Source of the DNA: Bryobacter sp964387685
GTDB taxonomy: Bacteria; Acidobacteriota; Terriglobia; Bryobacterales; Bryobacteraceae
NCBI GenBank assembly: GCA_964387685.1
Contig: CAYLXK010000005.1
Location: 1-64,000, forward strand
DNA: 64,000 nt
Direction: 5' to 3'
The notes under the pieces: model-generated
The model's database searches: none
Told to the model about the DNA's origin: nothing
What the model saw: the letters and a program-made list of their open reading frames with translations, nothing else
Part shown: piece after piece, positions 50,168-58,491 of the stretch
Layout: every line of letters begins with the position of its first letter
Position numbering within the stretch: position 1 is the stretch's first letter
Position numbers and translations under genes: made by a program

Positions 50168-50986
50168 TTAGTGGGTCAGGGCGTAAAGGACGTAATTGAC
50201 GCCAAGGCGAATAGCCTGCCCGGAGAATTTTTCGGGGTAGTCGGGATCGTCGGCAAACTCCCAGCCATCGCCAACATCCATGTTGAAGCAGACGGCGACC
50301 ATGATGTTTCCCCGCTCATCGACGATGGCGCGCCAGTGGGGGTCGAATCCACCCCGCTCAACGCCATTGCCGTGGACGACGTTGGCCCCGGGGACGCGGA
50401 AGCGCTCTTTCATGTCGTAGACGATGTGAAAAATCGAGTCGGGGTCGGTCAACTCGACGACACGGGCCTGGGGATCAACCAACGTCATGCCGGCCATAAA
50501 GCTGGCCCATTCCCGCTCGTTATGGAAATCGTCGACCATGAGGAAGCCGCCGCGGTCGAAGTATTGCTTAAGGCGCCGCGCGTGGGACTCGCTAAAGACC
50601 CAATCGCCCGGCGAGACGGCAAAGAGGAAGGGCCAGTTAAAGACGTCGTCGTCGTCGATATCGACAATTTGTTCAATGGAACGCGTGTGGAGGCGAGTGA
50701 GGCGGCGGAGATGCCATAGGAAGAGGCGGTCGCCCTTATTGGCGTCTATGCCCCAGCGAGCGTAGGCGCGGCCGTCGCGTTGGGATCGATAGCGAAGGCG
50801 CGCAAAGACGAATTCGCCGGGCTGGCCAGCGTCGTCGGGATCGTCGACGGGATCCTGCATTTCGTGTTCGAATTGCGCCCAGCGGTTGCGGCCCCGGGAC
50901 TGGGACCATGCTGTGGCAAGAAACAAGCACAACAGAGAAGCGGCCAGAGCAGACCGGACCCAACTCGACCGGAACTGCGTGCTCAT
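50168..50986 (-). CDS. DUF4159 family secreted protein
   Basis: 272 aa. Signal peptide (about 1-29, ending ATAWSQ), then a DUF4159 domain: FVFARLRYRSQRDGRAYARWGID, FLWHLRRLTRLHTRSIEQIVDID, FDRGGFLMVDDFHNEREW and a glutamine-amidotransferase-like fold in the second half (ANVVHGNGVERGGFDPHWRAIVDERGNIMVAVCFNMDVGDGWEFAD). Often found near VWA/MoxR genes, not here. It starts 20 bases after the Rrf2 gene on the same strand. Role unknown. Confidence 0.88.
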   Translation of the reverse strand: MSTQFRSSWVRSALAASLLCLFLATAWSQSRGRNRWAQFEHEMQDPVDDPDDAGQPGEFVFARLRYRSQRDGRAYARWGIDANKGDRLFLWHLRRLTRLHTRSIEQIVDIDDDDVFNWPFLFAVSPGDWVFSESHARRLKQYFDRGGFLMVDDFHNEREWASFMAGMTLVDPQARVVELTDPDSIFHIVYDMKERFRVPGANVVHGNGVERGGFDPHWRAIVDERGNIMVAVCFNMDVGDGWEFADDPDYPEKFSGQAIRLGVNYVLYALTH

Positions 50987-51006
50987 GCCAACAGCTTACT
51001 ACTGGC

Positions 51007-51504
51007 CTAGAGTCCAGCGGCGGTCTGGGAGGAATGCCCCGGCATGATGAGGGTACCGTGGCGGGTAAGCAAGGCTTCGTGCATCGGGTTTTCCTTCATC
51101 AGCAGTTCCGAAAGGGTGACCTGGAAGAGAACCTTCTCCAGCATGTTTTGGAGCGAAATCCAAAGACTGCGCATGCTGCAATCCTGATTATGGACACAAA
51201 CCGTTTCCAGGCCCGAGTGCCGATCGCAGAAACGGGGACTGAAAAGTTTCCCGCCGAGCGCTTCGAGAACGCTGCCGACGTAGATCTGGGAGGCCGGCCG
51301 CGCCAGGGTATAGCCCCCCGCTTGGCCACGCACACTCCGCACAAAGCCGGAGAGGCGCAACAGGCGCATCAACTTGGCGACGTTGGGAATTGATAGCCCT
51401 TCGGCACGGCTAATCTCCGGTATACTGAGACTGGCCTCGTCGCCGCGGCTCGCCATTTGTAGGAGACAACGTAGTCCGTATTCCTCCTGGGCGCTCAATT
51501 TCAT
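51007..51504 (-). CDS. Rrf2 family Fe-S-type regulator
   Basis: 165 aa. Winged-helix Rrf2 protein: MKLSAQEEYGLRCLLQMA, ISRAEGLSIPNVAKLMRLLRLSGFVRSVRGQAGGYTLARP. Three Cys follow in the C-terminal half (FCDRHSGLETVCVHNQDCSMRSLW), the arrangement that ligates a 2Fe-2S cluster in IscR-like members. The C-terminal 30 residues are extra. Divergent from glgP; inverted repeats lie between (51528-51557). Downstream is DUF4159. Whether it senses Fe-S, NO or redox cannot be seen. Confidence 0.93.
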   Translation of the reverse strand: MKLSAQEEYGLRCLLQMASRGDEASLSIPEISRAEGLSIPNVAKLMRLLRLSGFVRSVRGQAGGYTLARPASQIYVGSVLEALGGKLFSPRFCDRHSGLETVCVHNQDCSMRSLWISLQNMLEKVLFQVTLSELLMKENPMHEALLTRHGTLIMPGHSSQTAAGL

Positions 51505-51527
51505 AGCGGCATCTTAACCTAAACATA

Positions 51528-51557
51528 TAAGGAAGGGAAGACTGTTAATCTTCCTTA
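51528..51557. promoter_or_regulatory. Inverted repeat in the Rrf2/glgP divergent promoter region
   Basis: TAAGGAAG (51528-51535) and CTTCCTTA (51550-51557) are perfect inverted repeats, and an overlapping pair GGAAGA/TCTTCC lies inside (51536-51554). The element is 24-53 bases upstream of the Rrf2 start and 86-115 bases upstream of glgP. A dimeric Rrf2 protein would bind such a site; the binding partner is not proven. Confidence 0.45.
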
Positions 51558-51642
51558 ACACTAAGGGGAGAGCCGTCCCAGCCGATGGATGAATAGGACC
51601 ATTTGATCCTGCTACCTGCGGAGAATCCTTCCTAAATCTTCT

Positions 51643-54183
51643 ATGCCCTATCAGATTCAACCTTTGACCGAGTTCTTGGTGCGTCCGGCTTTACCTGCGG
51701 AATTGAGCCGCCTGCCGGAGATTGCGGCGAATGTGGTGTGGAGTTGGGACCACCAACTGCGCGCGCTATTCCGGCGTTTAGATGCAGTCCTTTGGAAAGA
51801 AACGCACAATCCGGTGTTGATGCTGAACCGTCTGCGTCCGGAGGTACTGGAGAAAGCGGCGAAGGATCCTCGTTATCTTTCCGTGTACAAACGCGCCTGT
51901 GAGCGCTACGACGCGTACATGCAGGCGACGCCGGCCTATCACGACGGGCGGCTGGTCGCCTATTTTTCGATGGAGTACGGGCTGGTGGAATGCATGCCCA
52001 TTTACTCGGGCGGTTTGGGCGTGTTGAGCGGCGATCACATGAAGGCCTCGAGCGACGAAAACTATCCGCTGGTGGGCGTGGGGCTGCTATATCAGAAGGG
52101 CTATTTCTCGCAGAGCTTGAACCCGGATGGCTGGCAGCAGGAACGGCAGCCGATCAACGATTTTTACCAATTGCCGGTGCGCCCGATCGAGATCGACGGC
52201 CAAGACCTGATTGTGACCGTGAAGATGCCACGCGGGGTGGTCCACATCAAGGTTTGGTGGGTGCAGGTGGGGCGGGTTAAGTTGTTTCTGCTGGATACGA
52301 ACATTGCGCAGAACAACCAGACGGATTATCGGGACATTACGGATCAGCTCTACGGCGGGGATTCCCACACACGCATCCGGCAGGAAATCGTGCTGGGCAT
52401 CGGCGGCCTGCGAGCCTTAAAGGCCATGGGGTTGCACCCCAATGTGTTCCATATGAATGAAGGGCATTCGGCGTTTCTATCGCTGGAACGGATCCGTTTG
52501 CTGATGACCGAGGAGAAATTGAGCTTCGAGGAAGCCTTGCAAGCCTCGCGCGCCTCTAACATCTTCACGACGCACACGAGCGTACCCGCGGGCATCGACC
52601 TCTTCGATAGCGGGCTTGTTTATGAGTACCTGGCCGGTTATTGCGAAGAATCGGGCATTCCGGTAGACCAGGTTTTCGCCTTGGGACGCCGGAACCCAGG
52701 GGATGCCAACGAACGGTATTCGATGGCGATTCTAGCCATGAAGGCATCGGCCTACCGGAACGCGGTGAGCCTTTTGCACCGCTATGTGTCGCAAGAGATG
52801 TGGGCCGAACTGTGGCCCGGTTTGCCGGTGCACGAGGTGCCGATCACTTCGGTGACGAATGGCATCCACCTTCCGTCGATGTTGTGCGGCGAATTGGCGA
52901 TGCTTTACGACCAATATCTCGACCCGGATTGGCGCGAACGCTATACGGACCCAAAGATTTGGGAAAACGTCAACGACATCCCGGAGCGCGAACTCTGGGA
53001 AGTGCATCGCAAACAAAAGCGGCACATGGTTCAGTTCGTGCGCGAGCGCAGCGCGCAGGCGGCGATGAAGCGCCAGGCAAGCGCATCCGAAATTCACCGC
53101 CTGGAACAGGTTTTGAATCCGGACGCATTTACGATCGGCTTTGCCCGACGCTTTGCCACTTATAAGCGGGCCACGCTGGTCTTCAAGGATGTAGCGCGGC
53201 TGAAGAAACTGCTGAACAACAAAGAGCGGCCCGTGCAGATCATCATCGCGGGTAAAGCGCACCCCAAGGACCATCCGGGCAAGACGCTCATCCGGGAGAT
53301 CGTACAACTTTCCCGCGATCCGGAATTAACGCAGTCGTTGATCTTCGTCGAGGACTATAGCCTGCAAGTGGCGCGCGAAATGGTGCAGGGAGTCGACCTG
53401 TGGCTGAATAATCCGAGGCGCGGGGAAGAAGCCTGCGGCACTTCAGGCATGAAAGCGGCGATTAACGGCGTGCCGAATTTGAGTGTGCTCGACGGGTGGT
53501 GGGACGAAGCCTACGATGCCAGCCTGGGTTTCGCGATCGGCGACCGGGAGCTGTACGAACCGGGCCAAGACGAGTTTCACGCCTCGGGCATTTATTCGAT
53601 ACTCGAAAACGAGATTCTGCCCATGTATTACCGGCGGGCGGACGACGGGTTGCCTCACGAATGGCTGGAGCGAGTGAAGAACTGCATCCGGCTGATCAGC
53701 CCGCAATTTAACGCGCAGCGCATGATCAAGGAATACATGCACGAACTTTATGAGCCCGCCTATTTGGCCGGCCAGGACTTTGCCAAGAACTCGTATGAGA
53801 ATGCGCGGACCCGGGCGGCATGGGCTGGCGATGTGCGGCGGGCCTGGGAACGGGTGCGCTTTAGCGATACGGGCGTGAAGCCCGAGACCTTGTTGGTAAG
53901 CGGCCAGGAGATTCCCTTTAAGGTAGCGGTCGATTTAGCCGGGCTGCAATCCGCCGACGTACGGGTGCAGGCGGTGGTTGGCAGGATCGCCAGCGACGGC
54001 ACCCTCGAGAATACCGAGGTGATTACGTTGCAGCCGACTGAACAAAAAGGCGCCGCCTGCGTCTACGAGTATAGATACGTGCCGTCTCAGACGGGGCGCC
54101 TGGGTTATGCCTTGCGCATAAGCCCGAACCATTACACCGACCCGCTCACTCGGCCTTGCGGCGACTTGATTCGCTGGGCCTAA
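51643..54183 (+). CDS. glgP: Alpha-glucan (glycogen) phosphorylase, GT35
   Basis: 846 aa. PLP-dependent phosphorylase releasing glucose 1-phosphate from glycogen or maltodextrin. The start QPLTEFLVRPALPAELSRLPEIAANVVWSWD is typical of the prokaryotic short-type family; FSMEYGLVECMPIYSGGLGVLSGDHMKASSD, HMNEGHSAFLSLERIR and IGFARRFATYKRATLVF follow. The PLP Lys lies in GTSGMKAAINGVPN (SGMK motif). The C-terminal 100 residues form an extra beta domain seen in this subfamily. No other glycogen genes are nearby. It is divergent from an Rrf2 regulator. Confidence 0.96.
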   Translation: MPYQIQPLTEFLVRPALPAELSRLPEIAANVVWSWDHQLRALFRRLDAVLWKETHNPVLMLNRLRPEVLEKAAKDPRYLSVYKRACERYDAYMQATPAYHDGRLVAYFSMEYGLVECMPIYSGGLGVLSGDHMKASSDENYPLVGVGLLYQKGYFSQSLNPDGWQQERQPINDFYQLPVRPIEIDGQDLIVTVKMPRGVVHIKVWWVQVGRVKLFLLDTNIAQNNQTDYRDITDQLYGGDSHTRIRQEIVLGIGGLRALKAMGLHPNVFHMNEGHSAFLSLERIRLLMTEEKLSFEEALQASRASNIFTTHTSVPAGIDLFDSGLVYEYLAGYCEESGIPVDQVFALGRRNPGDANERYSMAILAMKASAYRNAVSLLHRYVSQEMWAELWPGLPVHEVPITSVTNGIHLPSMLCGELAMLYDQYLDPDWRERYTDPKIWENVNDIPERELWEVHRKQKRHMVQFVRERSAQAAMKRQASASEIHRLEQVLNPDAFTIGFARRFATYKRATLVFKDVARLKKLLNNKERPVQIIIAGKAHPKDHPGKTLIREIVQLSRDPELTQSLIFVEDYSLQVAREMVQGVDLWLNNPRRGEEACGTSGMKAAINGVPNLSVLDGWWDEAYDASLGFAIGDRELYEPGQDEFHASGIYSILENEILPMYYRRADDGLPHEWLERVKNCIRLISPQFNAQRMIKEYMHELYEPAYLAGQDFAKNSYENARTRAAWAGDVRRAWERVRFSDTGVKPETLLVSGQEIPFKVAVDLAGLQSADVRVQAVVGRIASDGTLENTEVITLQPTEQKGAACVYEYRYVPSQTGRLGYALRISPNHYTDPLTRPCGDLIRWA

Positions 54184-54184
54184 C

Positions 54185-54198
54185 GGGCGAGGGCGCCC
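54185..54198 (+). terminator. Hairpin after glgP
   Basis: GGGCG-AGGG-CGCCC forms a 5-bp GC stem that begins one base after the glgP stop codon. The T-tract downstream is broken (TATGACTTTC), so this is a weak terminator candidate. The rest of the gap to 54411 shows no convincing gene; a 59-codon frame at 54267-54446 is discussed under rejected items. Confidence 0.35.
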
Positions 54199-54411
54199 TA
54201 TGACTTTCGCGATGAAGAGAAAAAACATTTCTCTGGAATCTTGTAAGGAACTGTGATACACAGGGGATGGAGTTAACGCCTTGTCGCGGCACGGAGCGGT
54301 ATACGGCCACTCTTTTTCATCCACTCGAAACTTTCCAGACTACTCAGCCAGATTTATCCGGACCTCTAGAATCCTCTAGTCCCCCCGATCCCAGACAGCG
54401 ATACGGGTGGT

Positions 54412-54981
54412 GTGTCCGCCAAGGAGTTTGCCCAGCGCATGGATAGTGATCGCAAATACGGTCAACGCGGCTATCAGGACAACGGCAATAACGGCCGCCG
54501 CGAGTTTAAGGACGACCGCTACCGCGAGGAACGCGGAGGCGGGGACAAAGGTAAGTTCAATGGCCCCAAGCCCCCCCTCGACGTGACCGGGCCGCGGCTT
54601 CCGCGCCTGGTGCAGAGTGTGGCGGCGAGCCGCTGCTGGAACTGTTCCACGACGCTGGATATGGACATGGATTTCCGCGGCAATTGTCCCAAGTGCAACA
54701 GCGCCCTCCATTGCTGCAAGCAGTGTTCGTACTTCGAACCGTCGACGCGTTTCCAGTGCCTGAAGCCGATTCCCGAGCGGATCAATAAGAAGGACATCAC
54801 CAACGAATGCACCTTCTTCAAGCCGCGGGTGACGGTGGCGAGGGATACGCCCCAGGCGCGGCCTTCCTTTGGCGGCGCCGTAAACGGAAACCCGGCCTCC
54901 GGGAGGCCGCTGGAACAGATTACGGCTCCCCGGAGCGCGCAGGACGCGCGGGCGGCTTTCGACAGCCTGTTCAAGAAATAG
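54412..54981 (+). CDS. Basic N-terminal tail plus Cys-rich zinc-ribbon protein
   Basis: 189 aa, soluble. The first 65 residues are charged and rich in Arg, Gly, Asp and Asn (DRKYGQRGYQDNGNNGRREFKDDRYREERGG), like RG-rich RNA-binding tails. A Cys-rich core (about 74-130) contains CWNC, CPKC, CCKQC and two further Cys (FQCLKP, NECTFF), sufficient for two or three zinc sites. The tail is low complexity and ends ARAAFDSLFKK. I do not recognise a named family. GTG 54412 is the first in-frame start; ATG 54439 is an alternative. An RNA- or ribosome-associated role is an inference from the tail. Confidence 0.7.
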   Translation: MSAKEFAQRMDSDRKYGQRGYQDNGNNGRREFKDDRYREERGGGDKGKFNGPKPPLDVTGPRLPRLVQSVAASRCWNCSTTLDMDMDFRGNCPKCNSALHCCKQCSYFEPSTRFQCLKPIPERINKKDITNECTFFKPRVTVARDTPQARPSFGGAVNGNPASGRPLEQITAPRSAQDARAAFDSLFKK

Positions 54982-55036
54982 CCGCTGGGGCCGTGTGCCC
55001 AAACGATGCGGGTAAGCCATGCAAATAAGCGACCGC

Positions 55037-55080
55037 AACGGAGGCTAAACGGAGGCTAAACGGAGGCTAAACGGAGGCTA
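55037..55080. repeat. Four perfect tandem copies of an 11-bp unit
   Basis: AACGGAGGCTA is repeated four times without mismatch in the gap between the zinc-ribbon gene and the gmhA-like gene (54982-55131). Each unit carries a GGAGG core. No gene starts immediately downstream on the plus strand; the remaining 51 bases to 55131 look featureless. Confidence 0.85.
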
Positions 55081-55131
55081 TTGGTCCTGCGCACAGAGCC
55101 GGGAGCTCGGGGCAAACGTAGGGGACTTCCC

Positions 55132-55689
55132 CTAAATTCCTTCTTCCATAAAGCGATAGCAGATCATGTGGAGCGCGATCATGTGCGCATCCTCGATGCG
55201 GCCCATGTGAGTCTGCGCGGTATGGATGCGCAACTGGGCGAGCGGCGCCAGCTTGCCGCCGTCTCGCCCCGTAAATGCGATGGTTTTGCAGCCTAGCGCA
55301 TTGGCGTAGTCGAGGGCGCGAAGTACGTTGGGAGAATTGCCGCTGCCGCTGATGGCAATCACTACGTCGCCCGGCATGGCGAAGTTCTTGAGTTGTTCGA
55401 GCGCCGCGTCGTGATAGTCCACGTCGTTGGAATAAGCCGTGAGCGTGGGCATATTGTCGTGAAGCGAGAGGATGCGGAAGCGCTTTTGCTTCTGAAAGCT
55501 GGCGCCTTTAAGCATGTCGCAGACGAAGTGGGAGGCGCTGGCCGCGCTGCCGCCATTGCCCGTCATGAAGATGGTACGCCCAGAGTCGCGCGCCTCGCGC
55601 AGCCATTCGACGGCCAGGTCCACCTGGGCCAGGTCTAAGGCGTTTAAGGCGGCGATGAGTTGCTGCCGGTAGGTCTCGGTATAGGTCAT
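55132..55689 (-). CDS. gmhA: GmhA-like SIS-domain sugar phosphate isomerase
   Basis: 185 aa. Phosphoheptose isomerase type: converts sedoheptulose 7-phosphate to D-glycero-D-manno-heptose 7-phosphate. The SIS motif FMTGNGGSAASASHFVCDMLKGASF, the second IAISGSGNSPNVLRALDYA, and the late QTHMGRIEDAHMIALHMICY are all typical of GmhA. The stop is 55132, last gene of the five-gene minus operon. It overlaps the ROK gene at ATGA (55686-55689), so the two are coupled. Confidence 0.9.
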   Translation of the reverse strand: MTYTETYRQQLIAALNALDLAQVDLAVEWLREARDSGRTIFMTGNGGSAASASHFVCDMLKGASFQKQKRFRILSLHDNMPTLTAYSNDVDYHDAALEQLKNFAMPGDVVIAISGSGNSPNVLRALDYANALGCKTIAFTGRDGGKLAPLAQLRIHTAQTHMGRIEDAHMIALHMICYRFMEEGI

Positions 55690-56531
55690 AGGGGAAATCT
55701 CTCTTTCGCAAGTTCTAGCGCGCCGTACAAGACGCTGTCATCGCCGAGAGCGGCGGGAAGGACCTCCAGGCGGGCGCGGGACCAAGCGGTGACCACGCGG
55801 CGCCACTCGGCGCGCAAGGGGACGAAGAGCTTGTCTCCGGCCTTAGCGATGCCACCGCCAATGACAATGCGGGCGGGATTCAGGATCATGGTAATCGCCT
55901 TCAAGCCCTGGGCCAGATCCACCACGTAGCGTTCTACGAAAGCGGGGTCCTGCAGCAGCAACTGGGCCGGCTGGCCGAAGTCTCGCTCCAGCCAAAGGCC
56001 GCAACAGAGGCGTTCCAGGCATCCCCGGGCGCCGCACAAGCAGGCCGGACCGTCTGGCCGGATGCACACGTGCCCGATCTCACCCGCGTAGCAATCGGCG
56101 CCGCGGTAGAGGCCGTGCTCAGTGAGAATGCCGCCGCCAATGCCCGTGGACAGCGTCATGTAGAAAAGAGGCCGGGGGGCGGAACGGCCTTCCCCGAGGG
56201 CGCCCACGTTGGCGTCGTTATCCATGACGGCGGGTGCGCCGGCAAGGCGCTCGATGGCCTCCACCAGAGGATGGGCGTCCCAGCCCGCCACATGGGTGGA
56301 CAGGAAAACCTTCTGCGCGCCGAAATCCACGGGTCCGCCGAAGCCGATGCCGCAGCGGTGGATGGTATGATGCCGCTTCCAGGCCGCGACGATTTCTTCG
56401 ATAGCCGCGAGCATCCCGTGAGGGCCGGTGGCGCGGTCCGTCAGACGGGACTCGCGCAGGAGCATCTCTTCGCCCCGGAACAACGCCAGCGAGAACTTCG
56501 TGCCGCCAATGTCAATGGCAAGGGTGTTCAT
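55686..56531 (-). CDS. ROK family sugar kinase
   Basis: 281 aa. ROK kinase with the DIGGTKFSLALFRGEEML phosphate-binding start and the zinc motif CLCGARGCLE (with GEIGHVCIRPDGPA upstream), typical of glucokinase, N-acetylglucosamine or N-acetylmannosamine kinase-like proteins. The substrate is not decided by motif; in this operon it might be a heptose- or hexose-type sugar (inference). The start is 11 bases after the PfkB stop, and the end overlaps gmhA by 4 bases. Confidence 0.9.
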   Translation of the reverse strand: MNTLAIDIGGTKFSLALFRGEEMLLRESRLTDRATGPHGMLAAIEEIVAAWKRHHTIHRCGIGFGGPVDFGAQKVFLSTHVAGWDAHPLVEAIERLAGAPAVMDNDANVGALGEGRSAPRPLFYMTLSTGIGGGILTEHGLYRGADCYAGEIGHVCIRPDGPACLCGARGCLERLCCGLWLERDFGQPAQLLLQDPAFVERYVVDLAQGLKAITMILNPARIVIGGGIAKAGDKLFVPLRAEWRRVVTAWSRARLEVLPAALGDDSVLYGALELAKERFPL

Positions 56532-56542
56532 GGCAAGGCTCT

Positions 56543-57535
56543 TTAGAGGGCTGGAAAACGCCGGGCCGCCTCACGCACTTCCTCCGGATGCGCGGTACCG
56601 GTGCCCGGCTTCATGACAGTAATGCTGGCCACCAAATTGGCAAAGTGCAAGGCTTCGTCCAGGGCCGCGCCGGAAGCTAACGCGCAGGCGGCGCCGGCTG
56701 AGAAGCTATCGCCCGCGCCACAGATATCGACGGGCTTCTCGATGCGGGGGGCATTGATCTGGCGTTCCCGTCCGCCTTCAATGCGGGTAACGCCTGCGGC
56801 ACCCTGGGTAACGACCAACGCTTTTAATTCCAATTCGCGCGCGAATCCAGGCAAATCGTCCCGGCCCAGCAGGCGTTGGCAGGCTTCGCGGGCTTCCTGC
56901 TCATTCGGCTTCAAATAGACACGCCGGAAGTGTTCGGCCCGGGCGCGCGAATCCACCCACACGATCTTGTCCGGGTGGCCCGCAACGAGCCTGGCCAAGG
57001 CTAAGCGCAACTCTGGAGTCACCACGCCGCCCATGCTGGTTTCGGCTTGGTCGCAGACGAGTATGGCATCGAACATGTGCGCGAAAGCGTCGATGTTTTG
57101 CACCAACTGGCGTTCGAGCAGCAAAGGAAGCGGGCGCGTATTGATGTAATCGACGCGCGGGCGGTCCTCGACGCCGGTCTGCCGGTTGATGTGCTTCACA
57201 TAGGTAAAAGTCTGGACGCTGTCGCTGTGCACGACCAGGTCGACGCCGATGTCGCGCCGCGCCAGGCAGCGGAAGAGTTCCTCGCCATGAACGTCATCGC
57301 CGACCACACCCATGACGGCCACCCTGCCGACCCCCAGGTCGGAGAGATTGTTGGCGATGGTGCCCACCGCGCCGGCGGTCGATTCGACCCCTAGAACGGC
57401 GACGCGCGGGATGCCCGTCTCGCGCGAAGGTTCCGCGTGGGCGGGATCGTAAGTGCACCAGCGATCCAGACAGATATCGCCAATGACCAATACGTTGAGT
57501 TCCGGCAAGCGTTGGAGAATGTCTTGCGGCGTCAT
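56543..57535 (-). CDS. PfkB-family kinase, HldE/RfaE kinase-domain-like
   Basis: 330 aa. Ribokinase-fold kinase resembling the N-terminal domain of HldE (heptose 7-phosphate kinase): NVLVIGDICLDRWCTYDPAHAEPSRETG, GAVGTIANNLSDLGV, YINTRPLPLLLERQ, KPNEQEAREAC and the PfkB signature DICGAGDSFSAGAACAL. The nucleotidyltransferase half of HldE is absent. ATG 57535 overlaps the upstream gene's stop as ATGA; the frame could begin 5 codons earlier. It probably phosphorylates a heptose phosphate at C1 (inference from the family and from gmhA). Confidence 0.88.
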   Translation of the reverse strand: MTPQDILQRLPELNVLVIGDICLDRWCTYDPAHAEPSRETGIPRVAVLGVESTAGAVGTIANNLSDLGVGRVAVMGVVGDDVHGEELFRCLARRDIGVDLVVHSDSVQTFTYVKHINRQTGVEDRPRVDYINTRPLPLLLERQLVQNIDAFAHMFDAILVCDQAETSMGGVVTPELRLALARLVAGHPDKIVWVDSRARAEHFRRVYLKPNEQEAREACQRLLGRDDLPGFARELELKALVVTQGAAGVTRIEGGRERQINAPRIEKPVDICGAGDSFSAGAACALASGAALDEALHFANLVASITVMKPGTGTAHPEEVREAARRFPAL

Positions 57536-58491
57536 TGCAGCAATTTCCAAAGCGCGGGAAGAGTGGCGCGGTGATGGCCTTCAAAGTAAAAGCTTTCCCC
57601 GCCGTCGGCCACGGTACGCACAAGAATCGTTTTTTGCGGGCGGAAGTAGTAGCCGGGGTCCGACTTAGGCAATTCCCGGCGGAAGTCGCCGCGAATGGGC
57701 ACGAGATCGAAAACAGCCGTGGTAAAGCGGCGGATTTCGCGGCCCTCCTGGTGGGCGACATTGCGGGCCATGGCCAGCGCTTTCAGGTAGACTTCGGGGC
57801 CCATGATGGCGGAACCGAAATTAAGGAGGACGCCGCCTTCCAGGTTTTCGACCGCGCGCGCGAAGATCAAGAAATCGCGATAGCTGGCCGCCCCAAGCGC
57901 GGCGCCGTCGAAGTTGGGATGTTCGTGGAGGATGTCGTAACCGAGGCCGGCGTGAACGGTGGCGGGGATGCCCGTACGCCAGGCGGCGGCAAAGACGCTG
58001 AGTTCCTTATGGGGAAAGTCCGAAGCCTGGAGGGAGGCGCCGATGTGTTCGCCGAGCCCGAGTTCCCGCTGGGCGGCTTCGGAAATCCATTCGTTCAATT
58101 CGCCGGTTTCGCTCCACAAACCGAACTGCCCTTCGCGGATATAACGAGCGACGCTTTCGGTGGTCGCGCCAATACGGGCCAATTCATAATCGTGGATGGC
58201 GCCCGCGCCATTGAAGGCGAGGTGGGTGAAGCAACCCCGTTCCAGGAGGCCGATCAGATGGCGGTTGACCCCGGCACGCAGGACATGCGCGCCGAGGATC
58301 AGGATTACGGCGCGGCCCTGTTCGCGAGCGGTACGGATGCGCTGGGCCAGCGCAGGCAGGTCGGGATGGTGATAAGGGGGAGTCTCGTCCTCCAGCGCAA
58401 GCCAATTGTGCAACTGCAGATCGTTTACGCGTTCGCCCAAGGGCAGAACACGGAGGCGGCTTCGGTCAAAGGTTGGGTAGCGAGAGGGCAT
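57532..58491 (-). CDS. Deoxyhypusine-synthase-like protein
   Basis: 319 aa, soluble. The central part has the look of the deoxyhypusine synthase fold: ILILGAHVLRAGVNRHLIGLL, LAFNGAGAIHDYELARIGATTESV, SVFAAAWRTGIPATVHAGLGYDILHEHPNFDG and VLLNFGSAIMGPEVYLKALAMARN. DHS-like proteins occur in some bacteria, where eIF5A is absent and the role is unknown (some act as homospermidine synthase). The N-terminal 60 residues are distinctive (PTFDRSRLRVLPLGERVNDLQ). ATG 58491 abuts the stop of the HAD gene. In this operon it may act on a sugar or polyamine derivative; that is only inference. Confidence 0.6.
   Translation of the reverse strand: MPSRYPTFDRSRLRVLPLGERVNDLQLHNWLALEDETPPYHHPDLPALAQRIRTAREQGRAVILILGAHVLRAGVNRHLIGLLERGCFTHLAFNGAGAIHDYELARIGATTESVARYIREGQFGLWSETGELNEWISEAAQRELGLGEHIGASLQASDFPHKELSVFAAAWRTGIPATVHAGLGYDILHEHPNFDGAALGAASYRDFLIFARAVENLEGGVLLNFGSAIMGPEVYLKALAMARNVAHQEGREIRRFTTAVFDLVPIRGDFRRELPKSDPGYYFRPQKTILVRTVADGGESFYFEGHHRATLPALWKLLQ

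Noticed and set aside
51518..51532. IscR type-2-like site CCTAAACATATAAGG
   Set aside because: The half-site spacing is 5 instead of 7 and symmetry is only partial. The nearby TAAGGAAG/CTTCCTTA repeat is a better operator candidate.
54267..54446. 59-codon open frame with a Gly-rich spacer upstream (MELTPCRGTERY start)
   Set aside because: It overlaps the start of the zinc-ribbon gene, has no recognisable motif and an uncertain Shine-Dalgarno. Too weak to annotate.
55037..55080. CRISPR-like array
   Set aside because: The 11-bp units are adjacent with no spacers and no cas gene is present.
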